Assembly: GCA_016717305.1 (NCBI GenBank)
Contig: JADKFY010000041.1
Location: 1-64,000, forward strand
From: Flavobacteriales bacterium
Lineage (GTDB): Bacteria > Bacteroidota > Bacteroidia > Flavobacteriales_F > PHOS-HE28
Reading direction: 5' to 3'
Length of the DNA stretch: 64,000 nucleotides
The position numbers and the translations under genes are program-made. Below the pieces are notes generated by a model. That model was not told the origin of the DNA. It was given only the letters and a program-made list of their open reading frames with translations, and did no database searches. Within the stretch, counting starts at the first letter, position 1, and every line of letters begins with the position of its first letter. Positions 38,943 to 47,170 of the stretch are shown here, piece by piece.

Positions 38943-41801
38943 TTACCGAACACCCAGGTGGTGTCCAGTATAGCTCGTCGCGATCTGTTCGATCCCCTCT
39001 GGAGGACCTTCATAGAGCACGTTACCACCACCTTCACCGCCTTCCGGGCCAAGGTCGATCAGATGGTCCGCACATTTGATCACCTCCGTATTGTGTTCGA
39101 TCACCAACACACTGTGGCCGTTCGCCAGCAACATGTCGAAGGCCTTCAACAGCTTTGCGATGTCGTGGAAGTGTAGTCCCGTGGTCGGTTCGTCGAAGAT
39201 GAAGAGGGTTGGCTTTTCATCCTGGCCTTTCGTTAGGAAACTCGCCAGTTTGATGCGTTGCGCCTCCCCGCCGGACAGCGTGCTACTGCTTTGGCCCAAT
39301 TTCACATAACCCAAACCGGTTTCCTGGAGCGGTAACAGTTTATTCACGATGCGTTGAAGGATCGGCTTATCCTTCATTTCTGCTTGGAAGAACGCGATGC
39401 CATCATCCACCGTCATGTCCAAGAGATCGGAAACATCCTTGCCGGCGAATTTCACCTCCAGGATCTCCTCCTTGAACCGTTTGCCATGGCACTCCTCGCA
39501 GGTGAGGTTGATGTTGGCCATGAATTGCATTTCGATGTGTACTTCACCTTCGCCTTGGCATACTTCGCAACGGCCTCCATCCACGTTAAAGCTGAAGAAC
39601 GCCGGTTTGTAGCCACGCGCTTTGCTCAACGGCAGTTCGCTGTAGAACGAGCGGATCTCATCCCATGCCTTCACATAGGTGACCGGATTGCTGCGCGAAC
39701 TGCGGCCGATCGGGTTCTGGTCCACCAATTCCACCGCACGAATGCGATGCAGGTCGCCCGTCAAGGAACTGAAGTCGCCAGGCCGCTCGCTAAAGCCGTC
39801 CAGTTCGCGCTTCAAAGCAGGGTAGAGGATGCGCTTCACCAAGGTGGTCTTGCCACTACCGCTTACTCCGGTCACGACCGTAAGGATGTGAAGCGGAAAG
39901 GCCACATCGATATTTTTCAAATTGTGTTCTCGCGCTCCGTGCAACACCAGCTTATCCTTGACCGGTCGGCGTTTTTCCGGTACCGGGATCTGTTCACGGC
40001 CGGTTAGGTAACGCGCTGTGAGGCTGTCACTCTTCACCAGATCGGCATGGGTTCCACTGAAGACCACTTCGCCTCCGTGGCTACCCGCCATGGGGCCCAT
40101 GTCGATGATGTGGTCCGCCGCGCGCATCACCTCTTCATCGTGCTCTACAACGATGACCGTGTTACCTAGGTCGCGCAATTGTTTCAAAACCTCGATCAAG
40201 GCCAAGGTGTCACGTGGGTGAAGACCGATGCTGGGCTCATCAAGAATGTACATACTGCCCACCAAACTGCTGCCCAACGAGGTGGCCAGATCGATCCGCT
40301 GCGTTTCTCCACCGCTCAAAGTGTTGCTCCTGCGCTCCAGAGTTAGATAGCCAACGCCCACATCATGGAGATAGCGTAGCCTGTTCCGGATCTCCTTCAA
40401 CAAACGCGATGCGATCCGTTCATCCTGTGCGTCAAGTTCCAGTTCATTGAAGAACGTTAGGCACTTTGTGATCGGTAATGCGGCGAGCTCCGTGATGTCC
40501 TTGCCCGCTATTTTCACATAACGTGCTTCGGGTCTTAATCGCGTGCCATTGCACACAGGACATTTGGTCTTGCCACGGTAGCGGCTGGCCAACACCCTGT
40601 ATTGGATCTTGTAGCTCTTCTCTTCTACGTATTTGAAGAAGCGGTCGATCCCCGAAACGCCTTTCGTTCCTTTCCAAAGCAGGTCCTTTTGCTCTTCCGA
40701 AAGTTCGTTGTATGGCCTGTGTAAAGGGAAATCAAGTCTAGCGGTGTGTTGGATGAAGTCGTTCTTCCATTCGCTCAACTTCTCTCCTCGCCAAGGTGCA
40801 ACGGCATCGTCATACACGCTCAAGCCCTTGTTCGGGATCACCAGGTCGCGGTCTATACCGATCACATTGCCGTGACCTTCACATTTGGGACAAGCACCCA
40901 ACGGGTCGTTGAAGCTGAAGAGATTTGGGCTTGGTTCTTCGAACGTGATCCCGTCCAGTTCGAACCGATCACTGAAGCCCATTTGGAGCTCTTTCCCGCT
41001 GGCGTCCTCGCCCAACAGGATCAATTCACCCTGCCCCTCGAAGAAACCGGTTTCGGCACTATCGGCTGCACGACTCTCGTTCTCCTCGTCCCCTGGGGTC
41101 ACAGAAAGTCGATCCAGAACGAGGAACCACGTGCCTTTGCGCGCTTTCTTCTCCGCCAAGAGATCTTCCAACCGGTGGACATCCGTGCCATCGTGCACGC
41201 GTGCAAATCCTTGTTGGTGCAACACATCAAAATGCTGCTGCAAGGTGCGCCCCGTTGGAACCTTCAAAGGCGCAAGCATGAGCACCTTACTTCCTTCCGG
41301 ATAGCTGTTCACTCCGGCCACCACGTCTTCGATGCCGTCGCGCTTCACCTCTTGGCCACTTACCGGTGAAAGGGTGTGTCCAGCACGAGCGAACAACAAT
41401 TTCAAATGGTCGTAGACCTCCGTACTCGTACCAACCGTGCTACGCGGATTGCTGGTTAGTACTTTTTGCTCGATGGCGATCGCTGGGCTGATCCCGATGA
41501 TCTTGTCCACATCCGGTTTCTCTAGTCTCCCCAAGAACTGACGTGCATAGCTGCTCAAGCTTTCCACATAACGGCGCTGACCCTCGGCATACAACGTATC
41601 AAAGGCCAAGCTGCTTTTGCCACTACCGCTCAACCCTGTGATCACCACCAGTTTACCGCGAGGTATGTCCACACTGATGTTCTTCAGGTTGTGGACACGC
41701 GCACCCAGCACACGGATAAAGCCCTTTGCGGCCTTACTTGGTGATGGGGACTGGCCGCGTTGGCCAGTAGAGGTGGGGATTATGGTACGGGAGTTCGCCA
41801 A
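38943..41801 (-). CDS. uvrA: Excinuclease ABC subunit A
   Basis: A 952-aa damage-recognition ATPase of nucleotide excision repair. Walker A1 is GLSGSGKSSLAFDTLY near residue 51; Walker A2 is GVSGSGKTTLVKRIL near 640. The two signatures are NTLSGGETQRIDLA and STLSGGEAQRIKLA. The C-terminal zinc finger GRCEVCQGEG...LTCEECHGKRF is complete. The other zinc site shows only ACPKCEGHG; its usual first CxxC is replaced (FSDRFELDGITFEEP). The start appears to be a TTG at 41801; no ATG precedes the conserved FIRVLGARVHNLKN. A -7 element lies 7 bases before it. Confidence 0.95.
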   Translation of the reverse strand: MANSRTIIPTSTGQRGQSPSPSKAAKGFIRVLGARVHNLKNISVDIPRGKLVVITGLSGSGKSSLAFDTLYAEGQRRYVESLSSYARQFLGRLEKPDVDKIIGISPAIAIEQKVLTSNPRSTVGTSTEVYDHLKLLFARAGHTLSPVSGQEVKRDGIEDVVAGVNSYPEGSKVLMLAPLKVPTGRTLQQHFDVLHQQGFARVHDGTDVHRLEDLLAEKKARKGTWFLVLDRLSVTPGDEENESRAADSAETGFFEGQGELILLGEDASGKELQMGFSDRFELDGITFEEPSPNLFSFNDPLGACPKCEGHGNVIGIDRDLVIPNKGLSVYDDAVAPWRGEKLSEWKNDFIQHTARLDFPLHRPYNELSEEQKDLLWKGTKGVSGIDRFFKYVEEKSYKIQYRVLASRYRGKTKCPVCNGTRLRPEARYVKIAGKDITELAALPITKCLTFFNELELDAQDERIASRLLKEIRNRLRYLHDVGVGYLTLERRSNTLSGGETQRIDLATSLGSSLVGSMYILDEPSIGLHPRDTLALIEVLKQLRDLGNTVIVVEHDEEVMRAADHIIDMGPMAGSHGGEVVFSGTHADLVKSDSLTARYLTGREQIPVPEKRRPVKDKLVLHGAREHNLKNIDVAFPLHILTVVTGVSGSGKTTLVKRILYPALKRELDGFSERPGDFSSLTGDLHRIRAVELVDQNPIGRSSRSNPVTYVKAWDEIRSFYSELPLSKARGYKPAFFSFNVDGGRCEVCQGEGEVHIEMQFMANINLTCEECHGKRFKEEILEVKFAGKDVSDLLDMTVDDGIAFFQAEMKDKPILQRIVNKLLPLQETGLGYVKLGQSSSTLSGGEAQRIKLASFLTKGQDEKPTLFIFDEPTTGLHFHDIAKLLKAFDMLLANGHSVLVIEHNTEVIKCADHLIDLGPEGGEGGGNVLYEGPPEGIEQIATSYTGHHLGVR

Positions 41802-41808
41802 GGGGGCG

Positions 41809-41816
41809 CAAATTTA
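41809..41816 (-). promoter_or_regulatory. -7 element for uvrA
   Basis: TAAATTTG on the minus strand, a perfect TAnnTTTG followed by CGCCCCC. It ends 7 bases before the TTG start at 41801, so the transcript would be almost leaderless. Confidence 0.55.
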
Positions 41817-41886
41817 GCCTTAAGCAGAGCAGGAATGAAGATCCTTATTGACCTCCCGATCGGGGTGCGGTGCTTTTGGGCCAAGC

Positions 41887-41923
41887 ACCGGTCCGTTCAC
41901 CTTGGACCGGTTTCCTATCTTTG
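41887..41923 (+). promoter_or_regulatory. Palindrome plus -7 element upstream of ECF sigma gene
   Basis: A perfect palindrome ACCGGTCC (41887-41894), 9-base spacer, GGACCGGT (41904-41911) lies immediately before TATCTTTG (41916-41923), a perfect -7 element. The spacing puts a regulator right over the -33 region. Downstream, two tiny overlapping ORFs follow: 41934-41963 (MEKFGEGAQ) and 41960-42013 (MIRVKATFALRIASTSQ), then 96 bases to the sigma gene. The whole 41817-42109 gap has no larger gene. Confidence 0.5.
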
Positions 41924-42109
41924 CAATGTCGCCATGGAAAAGTTTGGAGAGGGCGCACAATGATCCGGGTCAAGGCAACGTTTGCACTCCGGATAGCGTC
42001 TACCTCCCAATAGCCACCTTGGCATTCATCTCACCGAGCACCTAAAACACTACGGCATAGCTAGGACCATTACCCGTTTGTTTCGATCCGTTAAGGACCT
42101 AAAACCGGA

Positions 42110-42706
42110 ATGTCCATGCTTACCAAAGTGCTCAACGACCAAGAACTTGTGCGTCAATACCTCGAAGGCAATGAAAAGGCCTTTGAACTATTGCTGGCCC
42201 GCCATAAGCGGAAAGTCTGGTCCCACATCTATCTGCTCGTTCGCGATCGCGAGTTGACCGAGGACTTGTTCCAGGACACGTTCATCAAGGTGGTCCATAC
42301 CTTGAAGAGCACCAATAAATACAACGAGGAAGGCAAATTCCTTCCTTGGGTCATGCGGATCGCCCACAACTTGGTGATCGACCATTTCCGCCGCGTAAAG
42401 AAGATGCCTTTGACGCGGAGTAAGGACGACCACGATGTGTTCGCCACACTTTGCCAAACCGATAAGAACGTGGAACAGCGCATGGTGAACGTGCAGATCG
42501 ATGCGGATGTGCGCAAGCTGATCGATACGCTACCACCTGAACAACGAGATGTGGTCATGATGCGGACCTACCTGAGCATGAGCTTCAAGGAGATCGCGGA
42601 CCATACCGATGTGAGCATCAACACCGCATTGGGCCGTATGCGCTACGCCTTGATCAATATGCGCCGCATGATCAAAGAGAACGAGATGGTATTGGAAAGA
42701 GCATAG
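42110..42706 (+). CDS. ECF RNA polymerase sigma factor
   Basis: A 198-aa sigma-70 family, extracytoplasmic-function type. Region 2 (ELVRQYLEGNEKAFELLLARH, LTEDLFQDTFIKVVHTL, FLPWVMRIAHNLVIDHFRR) spans about residues 12-100. Region 4 (TLPPEQRDVVMMRTYLSMSFKEIADHTDVSINTALGRMRYAL, given as a region) spans 135-185. There is no region 3. No anti-sigma gene is adjacent; instead a 57-residue protein follows, an arrangement I have seen in Bacteroidota. The start is the ATG at 42110 (MSMLTKVL); the next ATG is two codons on. Confidence 0.9.
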   Translation: MSMLTKVLNDQELVRQYLEGNEKAFELLLARHKRKVWSHIYLLVRDRELTEDLFQDTFIKVVHTLKSTNKYNEEGKFLPWVMRIAHNLVIDHFRRVKKMPLTRSKDDHDVFATLCQTDKNVEQRMVNVQIDADVRKLIDTLPPEQRDVVMMRTYLSMSFKEIADHTDVSINTALGRMRYALINMRRMIKENEMVLERA

Positions 42707-42723
42707 GTGATCGATAATTTGGG

Positions 42724-42776
42724 AAATGTGGAAGTGCGGCGATGCTGCATCTCCACATTTTCTCATTTCCGCACTT
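42724..42776 (+). promoter_or_regulatory. Competing hairpins between sigma gene and small ORF
   Basis: One hairpin pairs AAATGTGGA (42724-42732) with TCCACATTT (42752-42760). A second pairs AAGTGCGG (42732-42739) with CCGCACTT (42769-42776). Their arms interleave, so they exclude each other or form a pseudoknot. The first arm 3' side is followed by TCTCATTT, weakly terminator-like. It could attenuate read-through into the 57-aa gene. Confidence 0.4.
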
Positions 42777-42866
42777 GCTCAATAGGGTCGATTTTTCCGC
42801 ACCCACACAATACGGGGTATAAGGGCCGCGTTGACCAGACATTGATAACAACCTTACCCTCCATTA

Positions 42867-43040
42867 ATGGCAAATTCTACCCTTCGCAAGAAGAACACGC
42901 GTAACACCGGAAAACCCATGATCACCAAACCTTCCATGGGTCCGCGCGAAGCCTCGATCCAGTTCATTCTCGGTTACTCCCGAGCATTGCGTGTTGTGGA
43001 TGCCCCGCCGATCGGGCAAGTGGATATCATCCTGAATTAG
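42867..43040 (+). CDS. 57-residue conserved-looking small protein
   Basis: ATG at 42867, TAG at 43038. The protein has a basic start (MANSTLRKKNTRN) followed by GPREASIQFILGYSRALRVVDAP and ends GQVDIILN. The core IxFILGYSRAL followed by a short strand and a terminal ILN resembles small proteins that follow sigma factors in other Bacteroidota (from memory, not searched). It lies 160 bases after the ECF sigma gene on the same strand and just before a large hairpin. No signal or membrane segment. Function unknown; an anti-sigma or regulatory role is speculation. Confidence 0.6.
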   Translation: MANSTLRKKNTRNTGKPMITKPSMGPREASIQFILGYSRALRVVDAPPIGQVDIILN

Positions 43041-43057
43041 GTTTTAACGGGTAAAGA

Positions 43058-43117
43058 GTACAGGGTATGGAGTACCTAGTATCGCTCCGTGCGTACTAGG
43101 TACTCCATACCCTGTAC
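43058..43117. repeat. Perfect 24-bp inverted repeat
   Basis: Arms 43058-43081 (starting GTACAGGGTATGGAG) and 43094-43117 are perfect reverse complements over 24 bases, with a 12-base loop (TCGCTCCGTGCG). It lies between the 57-aa gene and the convergent desaturase gene, whose stop is 12 bases away. It is not followed by a T-run on either side and is only about half GC. A bidirectional terminator or a small mobile palindrome are the main options. Confidence 0.9.
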
Positions 43118-43128
43118 CGATACTACAA

Positions 43129-44124
43129 CTACCCCTTCCAACCCATCTCCCGGAACCCGATCATCTTGCCCTTAACGGGATCCCAGACCTTCAAACGGAG
43201 GCAACGGATCATTTCACCGGGCATCAAGGAGGTGGTCTTCGCCATCTGTAATTCGGGTATGGAACGCAATACCTCCGGCAAGCGGTAGAACGGAATTCGC
43301 GCATTCAGGTGGTGGATATGGTGGTAGCCGATGTTGCCAGTGAACCAATGCATCAAACGGCTCATACGCATGTAGCTACTGCTTCCCAATGCCGCGTTCA
43401 CATAGCTCCATCCTTCCTTTTCTGCGAAGGTGGCCGAAGGGAAGTTATGCTGGGCATAGAACAGGTAGGCACCCAATCCCAAGGAGATCATCGCTGGGGC
43501 AATAAAGCCGAGCCAAAACGCCGTCCAGCCAAGCAGCCAGATGATCAGAATTCCCATCCCGATATGTATCCCGATGGCGAGCAGTGAATCCCAATGTTTG
43601 CTACGGTTGTTCATGAATGATCGGACGCACATGCCATAGAAGAAAACGAACACGTATCCGAATGCGATCGTAAGCGGGTGTCGGATGAACAGGTAGACCG
43701 CCCGCTCCTTTTTGGTGAATGTATTGAACTTCTCGACCGTTACGATCGGGTAACTTCCGATACTACTGGTGTACAGCTTACTGTTATGGGTATGATGATG
43801 GTCGTGGCTGCGCTTCCAAATGCTGGACGGGGCCAGGATGAAAATGCCCCAAATGGTCATCAGGACATCCGCCAATTTGGAGTTCTGTAGGATCGCCTTG
43901 TGCTGGTGATCGTGGTAGATGATGAACATCCGGGCGATGGTCAAGCCGGCCAGTATGCTGAAGATGATCTTCAACCAAAGTGGAGTGGTAGGCCAGAATA
44001 TGCCAAAATACCAACCGGCCAGCAGCACACCGGTGGATACCAAGTGCCACCAACTCTTCCAACGCACTTCTTTTGCGTAGGGCTTGGTGGCCAGGATCAG
44101 TTCTTTCTCAGTTCTCGCGTCCAT
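43129..44124 (-). CDS. Membrane fatty-acid desaturase
   Basis: A 331-aa di-iron membrane enzyme. The three His clusters are HDHQH near residue 71, HDHHH near 107 and HHIHH near 273, in the expected order, separated by four hydrophobic helices. It would place a double bond in acyl chains of membrane lipids, or hydroxylate them. It starts 9 bases after the lpxL stop on the same strand, so both act on acyl chains and share a transcript. Confidence 0.9.
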   Translation of the reverse strand: MDARTEKELILATKPYAKEVRWKSWWHLVSTGVLLAGWYFGIFWPTTPLWLKIIFSILAGLTIARMFIIYHDHQHKAILQNSKLADVLMTIWGIFILAPSSIWKRSHDHHHTHNSKLYTSSIGSYPIVTVEKFNTFTKKERAVYLFIRHPLTIAFGYVFVFFYGMCVRSFMNNRSKHWDSLLAIGIHIGMGILIIWLLGWTAFWLGFIAPAMISLGLGAYLFYAQHNFPSATFAEKEGWSYVNAALGSSSYMRMSRLMHWFTGNIGYHHIHHLNARIPFYRLPEVLRSIPELQMAKTTSLMPGEMIRCLRLKVWDPVKGKMIGFREMGWKG

Positions 44125-44133
44125 GTATCTACT

Positions 44134-45003
44134 TCAGGGCTTTCGATGCTTCCAGCGCCGATGGGTCCAGAGCCAAAGGTCGGGATAGTTCCTTATATCT
44201 CGCTCCAAACGTTTCGTATGGATCTCGGTTATCTCTCCAATGGCAGTATCCATAGGGGTTTCTACCAAGGTCTCCACCTCCATCCGGTAATGCCCACGAC
44301 GTGGCCGGGTGATGGCAATGTACACAATGGGCCTTCTCAGCTTCCGTGCAAGGGTTTCGGTGCCTTGGAATACCGGTGTTTCTTGGTTGAGGAACGTGGT
44401 CCAATAAGCCCGTTCCGGAGCAGGCGTCTGATCCGCTATGAACGCGGTTGCAGTTAGTTCGTCCTTGTCACGGATCATCGCCCTGCTCGTTTCCCGCATC
44501 GTATACAATCCGGTGCCATGTCTTGTTCGCATCCGTGTCATCAATCGATCAAAATGTTCGTTCACCAAAGGGTGGTAGATCACGATAAGAGGTGGTACAC
44601 CCCTCTCTGCACTGTATCGCGCCCCTGCAAGTTCCCAATTGCCGAAATGGCCTAGGACTATGATGATGCTCTGTCCTTTAGCGGCATACCCACGAAGTAT
44701 TTCCGCGCCTTCCAACGATACCCGCTCACGCACTTTGTCCGGCGAGATCGTCAACGTCTTGATCGTTTCCAGCGCGAGGTCGCAGAACCACTGTTGGAAC
44801 TTTCTGGCTATCGCCTGGATCTCGTGTTCGCTCTTTTCCGGAAAACTCTTGCGAAGGTTGGTCAATACCACGTCCTTTCTATAGCCGATCACCCTGAACA
44901 CGATAATGTACATGAGATCGGAAAGCAAGTACAGCAGCGGGAACGGCAACAAGGAAACACCGTAGATGAAAGGTAGCGCTATGTAGTAACCAAGGGTGCC
45001 CAT
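44134..45003 (-). CDS. Lipid A acyltransferase, LpxL/HtrB family
   Basis: A 289-aa inner-membrane acyltransferase that adds a secondary acyl chain to lipid A. One N-terminal membrane helix is followed by the catalytic HxxxxE motif, LGHFGNWELAG near residue 117, then IVIYHPLVNEHFDRLMTRMR and FIADQTP. It ends WLWTHRRWKHR, a family hallmark. The upstream -7 element is TAATTTTG at 45014-45021. Followed by the desaturase gene. Confidence 0.9.
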   Translation of the reverse strand: MGTLGYYIALPFIYGVSLLPFPLLYLLSDLMYIIVFRVIGYRKDVVLTNLRKSFPEKSEHEIQAIARKFQQWFCDLALETIKTLTISPDKVRERVSLEGAEILRGYAAKGQSIIIVLGHFGNWELAGARYSAERGVPPLIVIYHPLVNEHFDRLMTRMRTRHGTGLYTMRETSRAMIRDKDELTATAFIADQTPAPERAYWTTFLNQETPVFQGTETLARKLRRPIVYIAITRPRRGHYRMEVETLVETPMDTAIGEITEIHTKRLERDIRNYPDLWLWTHRRWKHRKP

Positions 45004-45013
45004 GGAAGGGGCG

Positions 45014-45021
45014 CAAAATTA
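45014..45021 (-). promoter_or_regulatory. -7 element for lpxL-desaturase operon
   Basis: TAATTTTG, a perfect TAnnTTTG followed by CGCCCC, 10 bases before the ATG at 45003. Predicted 5' leader of only about 6 bases. Confidence 0.55.
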
Positions 45022-45040
45022 CGGCCGATGGAAGGCATAG

Positions 45041-45676
45041 TCACCGGAACAAGTCCTTCCGCCCGATCACACTGCAGATCGGACATTTTAATGGATCATG
45101 CCGCTGGGCTGGGCAGTGTTCCCTTCCGAAGTAAATGATGCGCAAATGCAACGCGTTCCACATGTCCTCTGGAAAAAGGCGCTTCAGATCTGCTTCTGTG
45201 CGCTCTACATTTTTGCCTGTGCTAAGTGTCCAGCGGTAAGCCAAACGATGAATGTGCGTATCCACCGGAAAAGCTGGCACACCAAAAGCTTGGGACATCA
45301 CAACGCTCGCCGTCTTGTGGCCTACGCTCGGCATGCGTTCCAAAGCGGCCATGTCCTCGGGCACCACACCGCCATGTTCTTCAACAATAAGTTTCGAGAG
45401 CCCATGGATCCCTTTGGATTTCATCGGCGACAGACCACAGGGCCGAATGATGTCCCGGATCTCTTCCACGCTCAACTTCATCATCTGCTGCGGCGTACGT
45501 GCCTTCGCGAAGAGCAACGGCGTGATCTCGTTCACCTTCTTGTCCGTGCACTGCGCGCTTAGCAACACAGCCACCAACAAGGTGAACGGATCCTGATGGT
45601 CCAGCGGGATCGTGATGCGCGGGTACAACTCGGCTAGTTTGGTGGCTGCGAAGGCTGCTTTCTGTTTCTTGGTCAT
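45041..45676 (-). CDS. nth: Endonuclease III
   Basis: 211 aa. Base-excision glycosylase/AP lyase for oxidised pyrimidines. The helix-hairpin-helix LERMPSVGHKTASVVMSQAFG carries the catalytic Lys, and FPVDTHIHRLAYRW the catalytic Asp. The C-terminal Fe-S site shows only three Cys (HCPAQRHDPLKCPICSVIG) instead of four, with spacing unlike E. coli. Its ATG overlaps the stop of abiEii (ATGA at 45673-45676), so a housekeeping repair gene is translationally coupled to a toxin gene. Confidence 0.92.
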   Translation of the reverse strand: MTKKQKAAFAATKLAELYPRITIPLDHQDPFTLLVAVLLSAQCTDKKVNEITPLLFAKARTPQQMMKLSVEEIRDIIRPCGLSPMKSKGIHGLSKLIVEEHGGVVPEDMAALERMPSVGHKTASVVMSQAFGVPAFPVDTHIHRLAYRWTLSTGKNVERTEADLKRLFPEDMWNALHLRIIYFGREHCPAQRHDPLKCPICSVIGRKDLFR

Positions 45677-46458
45677 CGTGGCAACCAGTGTTGTTGGATG
45701 AGTTGGGGAAAACGGGTTACTCCCAAACGCCCATTCGCATCGAAAAGGAATTTCTCTACATCGGTGGCCATGGCTTCCATATCAAGTTGTCCGCATCGGT
45801 CCAGAAGGGTCTTGGCAAGTTCCTCTGTGGTTGTGATCCCCATTTTCTGCTCGGTGTACTTGAGGTCCGGTTCCGTGTTCATGCCGAGTAGGAAGGACAC
45901 GTCAAAAAAGTCTCGACCCTTGGCTCGTTTCCGGTCCATGATCGCATGGCATTTCTGCGCGAGCAATAGCGGTCGTGGACAGCAACGAATGTCTTGCCGC
46001 ACATCCCAACGGGAAATGAACCAAGGCTCTGGATCATACGCGTACCGCTGCGGCTCGGTGTCCAGTTGAATGAGGATGGTCTGTTCCTTATTGCCTGTGA
46101 GGCCGTGGTGGAATAGCAAGCCAGGCAGACGTACGAGACAACGGAACGCGTTGATCCCGGCCATTTCGACTTTTACCTCGTAGCCCTCACGTTCCAGTTC
46201 TCGCTTTACCAAAGCACCTATTTCTGCGAATTCAGGTTTGGTGAGTCCTAGGTTGTCGAAATCCAGATCCTCACTGAAGCGTCGGTTGCCGTGTACGATC
46301 CGCAAGCAAGTGCCACCCAAGAACACCAATCGTGTTGCATATGGGGAGGTGAAAATGATGCCCAAGATCCTGTATTGAAGGTATTCCCGTAGTAAGAATC
46401 CTTCATGCTCATGGAGCATTTCGGGATAGACTTTCTTGATCTCAGCGAGCGTGATCAT
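45673..46458 (-). CDS. abiEii: AbiEii nucleotidyltransferase toxin
   Basis: 261 aa from the ATG at 46458 (MITLAEIKKVYPEML); a longer start at 46485 is possible. AbiEii-family motifs: FLGGTCLRIVHGNRRFSEDLDFDN in two parts (GGT...R and D-x-D), the central LDTEP, and KGRDFFDVSFLL. It is the toxin half of the type IV AbiE abortive-infection system, which stops growth of phage-infected cells. It overlaps abiEi by 17 bases and nth by 4. Confidence 0.88.
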   Translation of the reverse strand: MITLAEIKKVYPEMLHEHEGFLLREYLQYRILGIIFTSPYATRLVFLGGTCLRIVHGNRRFSEDLDFDNLGLTKPEFAEIGALVKRELEREGYEVKVEMAGINAFRCLVRLPGLLFHHGLTGNKEQTILIQLDTEPQRYAYDPEPWFISRWDVRQDIRCCPRPLLLAQKCHAIMDRKRAKGRDFFDVSFLLGMNTEPDLKYTEQKMGITTTEELAKTLLDRCGQLDMEAMATDVEKFLFDANGRLGVTRFPQLIQQHWLPR

Positions 46459-47065
46459 TGAGCCAGCGTTGGAAGGCTTTTGCACGGGTATGCAATGCCT
46501 TGTTGTTGGAAAGCGTCAATTGGTCGTTCCACACGTTCTGTTGAATGGCTTTTCGAATTCCGACCCGGTCCAATCGAAGGCTTTCGAAATCGTCCGGCCC
46601 GGCCAGTTCCCGGTCAAGGTGAAGTAGATCCAGCAATGCTTTCTCTGGAGTTGCCATCCGGACCGGGATCCCACCGTTCTGATCAATGGTGTACCCTAGG
46701 AACCATGCAGGTTTGACCTGCCTGTAGAAGTATCGCACTCCATCCATCTCAAAAGTCTGTGCATGGCGCGTGGTGATGCTGGTTACATGGAATACACCTT
46801 CAGGAATGAAACCGTAGTGACCGAGTGCCGATTGCAACGAAATATAGGATGGGGCATAAACAGTATTCGCTACTGCATGGCGCTCCGGTAAATTCCAAGG
46901 ACGATCTGCGACCCGGTAATATGGGCGGCGCAAAGATCGGACCCATCCCCTTTGTTGCCAGTAGTGCAATTGTCGGTCGTCGAATGCAGGGAATCTCAGT
47001 GTGACATCCCGAACAGTGAAACATGGCCGTTCCGAAAAGACTGAATGAAAGTCCTTGAAGCGCAT
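46442..47065 (-). CDS. abiEi: AbiEi antitoxin/repressor
   Basis: 207 aa. The N-terminal winged helix (FTVRDVTLRFPAFDDRQLHYWQQRGWVRSLRRPYYRV, residues about 16-55) binds DNA. The C-terminal part (YAPSYISLQSALGHYGFIPEGVFHVTSIT, EKALLDLLHLDRE) is the antitoxin domain. In the AbiE family the antitoxin also represses its own promoter by binding inverted repeats. A matching palindrome overlaps the promoter here (47066-47111). The ATG is at 47065 with the palindrome starting one base away. Confidence 0.88.
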   Translation of the reverse strand: MRFKDFHSVFSERPCFTVRDVTLRFPAFDDRQLHYWQQRGWVRSLRRPYYRVADRPWNLPERHAVANTVYAPSYISLQSALGHYGFIPEGVFHVTSITTRHAQTFEMDGVRYFYRQVKPAWFLGYTIDQNGGIPVRMATPEKALLDLLHLDRELAGPDDFESLRLDRVGIRKAIQQNVWNDQLTLSNNKALHTRAKAFQRWLNDHAR

Positions 47066-47111
47066 ATTTGCGTCGTAAAGGGGATAAAAATATCCCTTTC
47101 CTGACGCAAAT
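47066..47111 (-). promoter_or_regulatory. Nested palindrome over abiE promoter (AbiEi operator)
   Basis: Outer arms ATTTGCGTC (47066-47074) and GACGCAAAT (47103-47111) are perfect. Inner arms AAAGGGGATA (47077-47086) and TATCCCTTT (47091-47099) pair with one extra G, around AAAA. On the minus strand a TTG about 20 bases before TATTTTTA fits the Bacteroidota promoter loosely, so the palindrome covers the promoter. The last base is adjacent to the abiEi ATG. Confidence 0.7.
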
Positions 47112-47170
47112 GCAAGTCCGTATGCAAGGTTGTGAAGGTCCGGTCAGCCAATTTCGGGACTCTGATCAAC

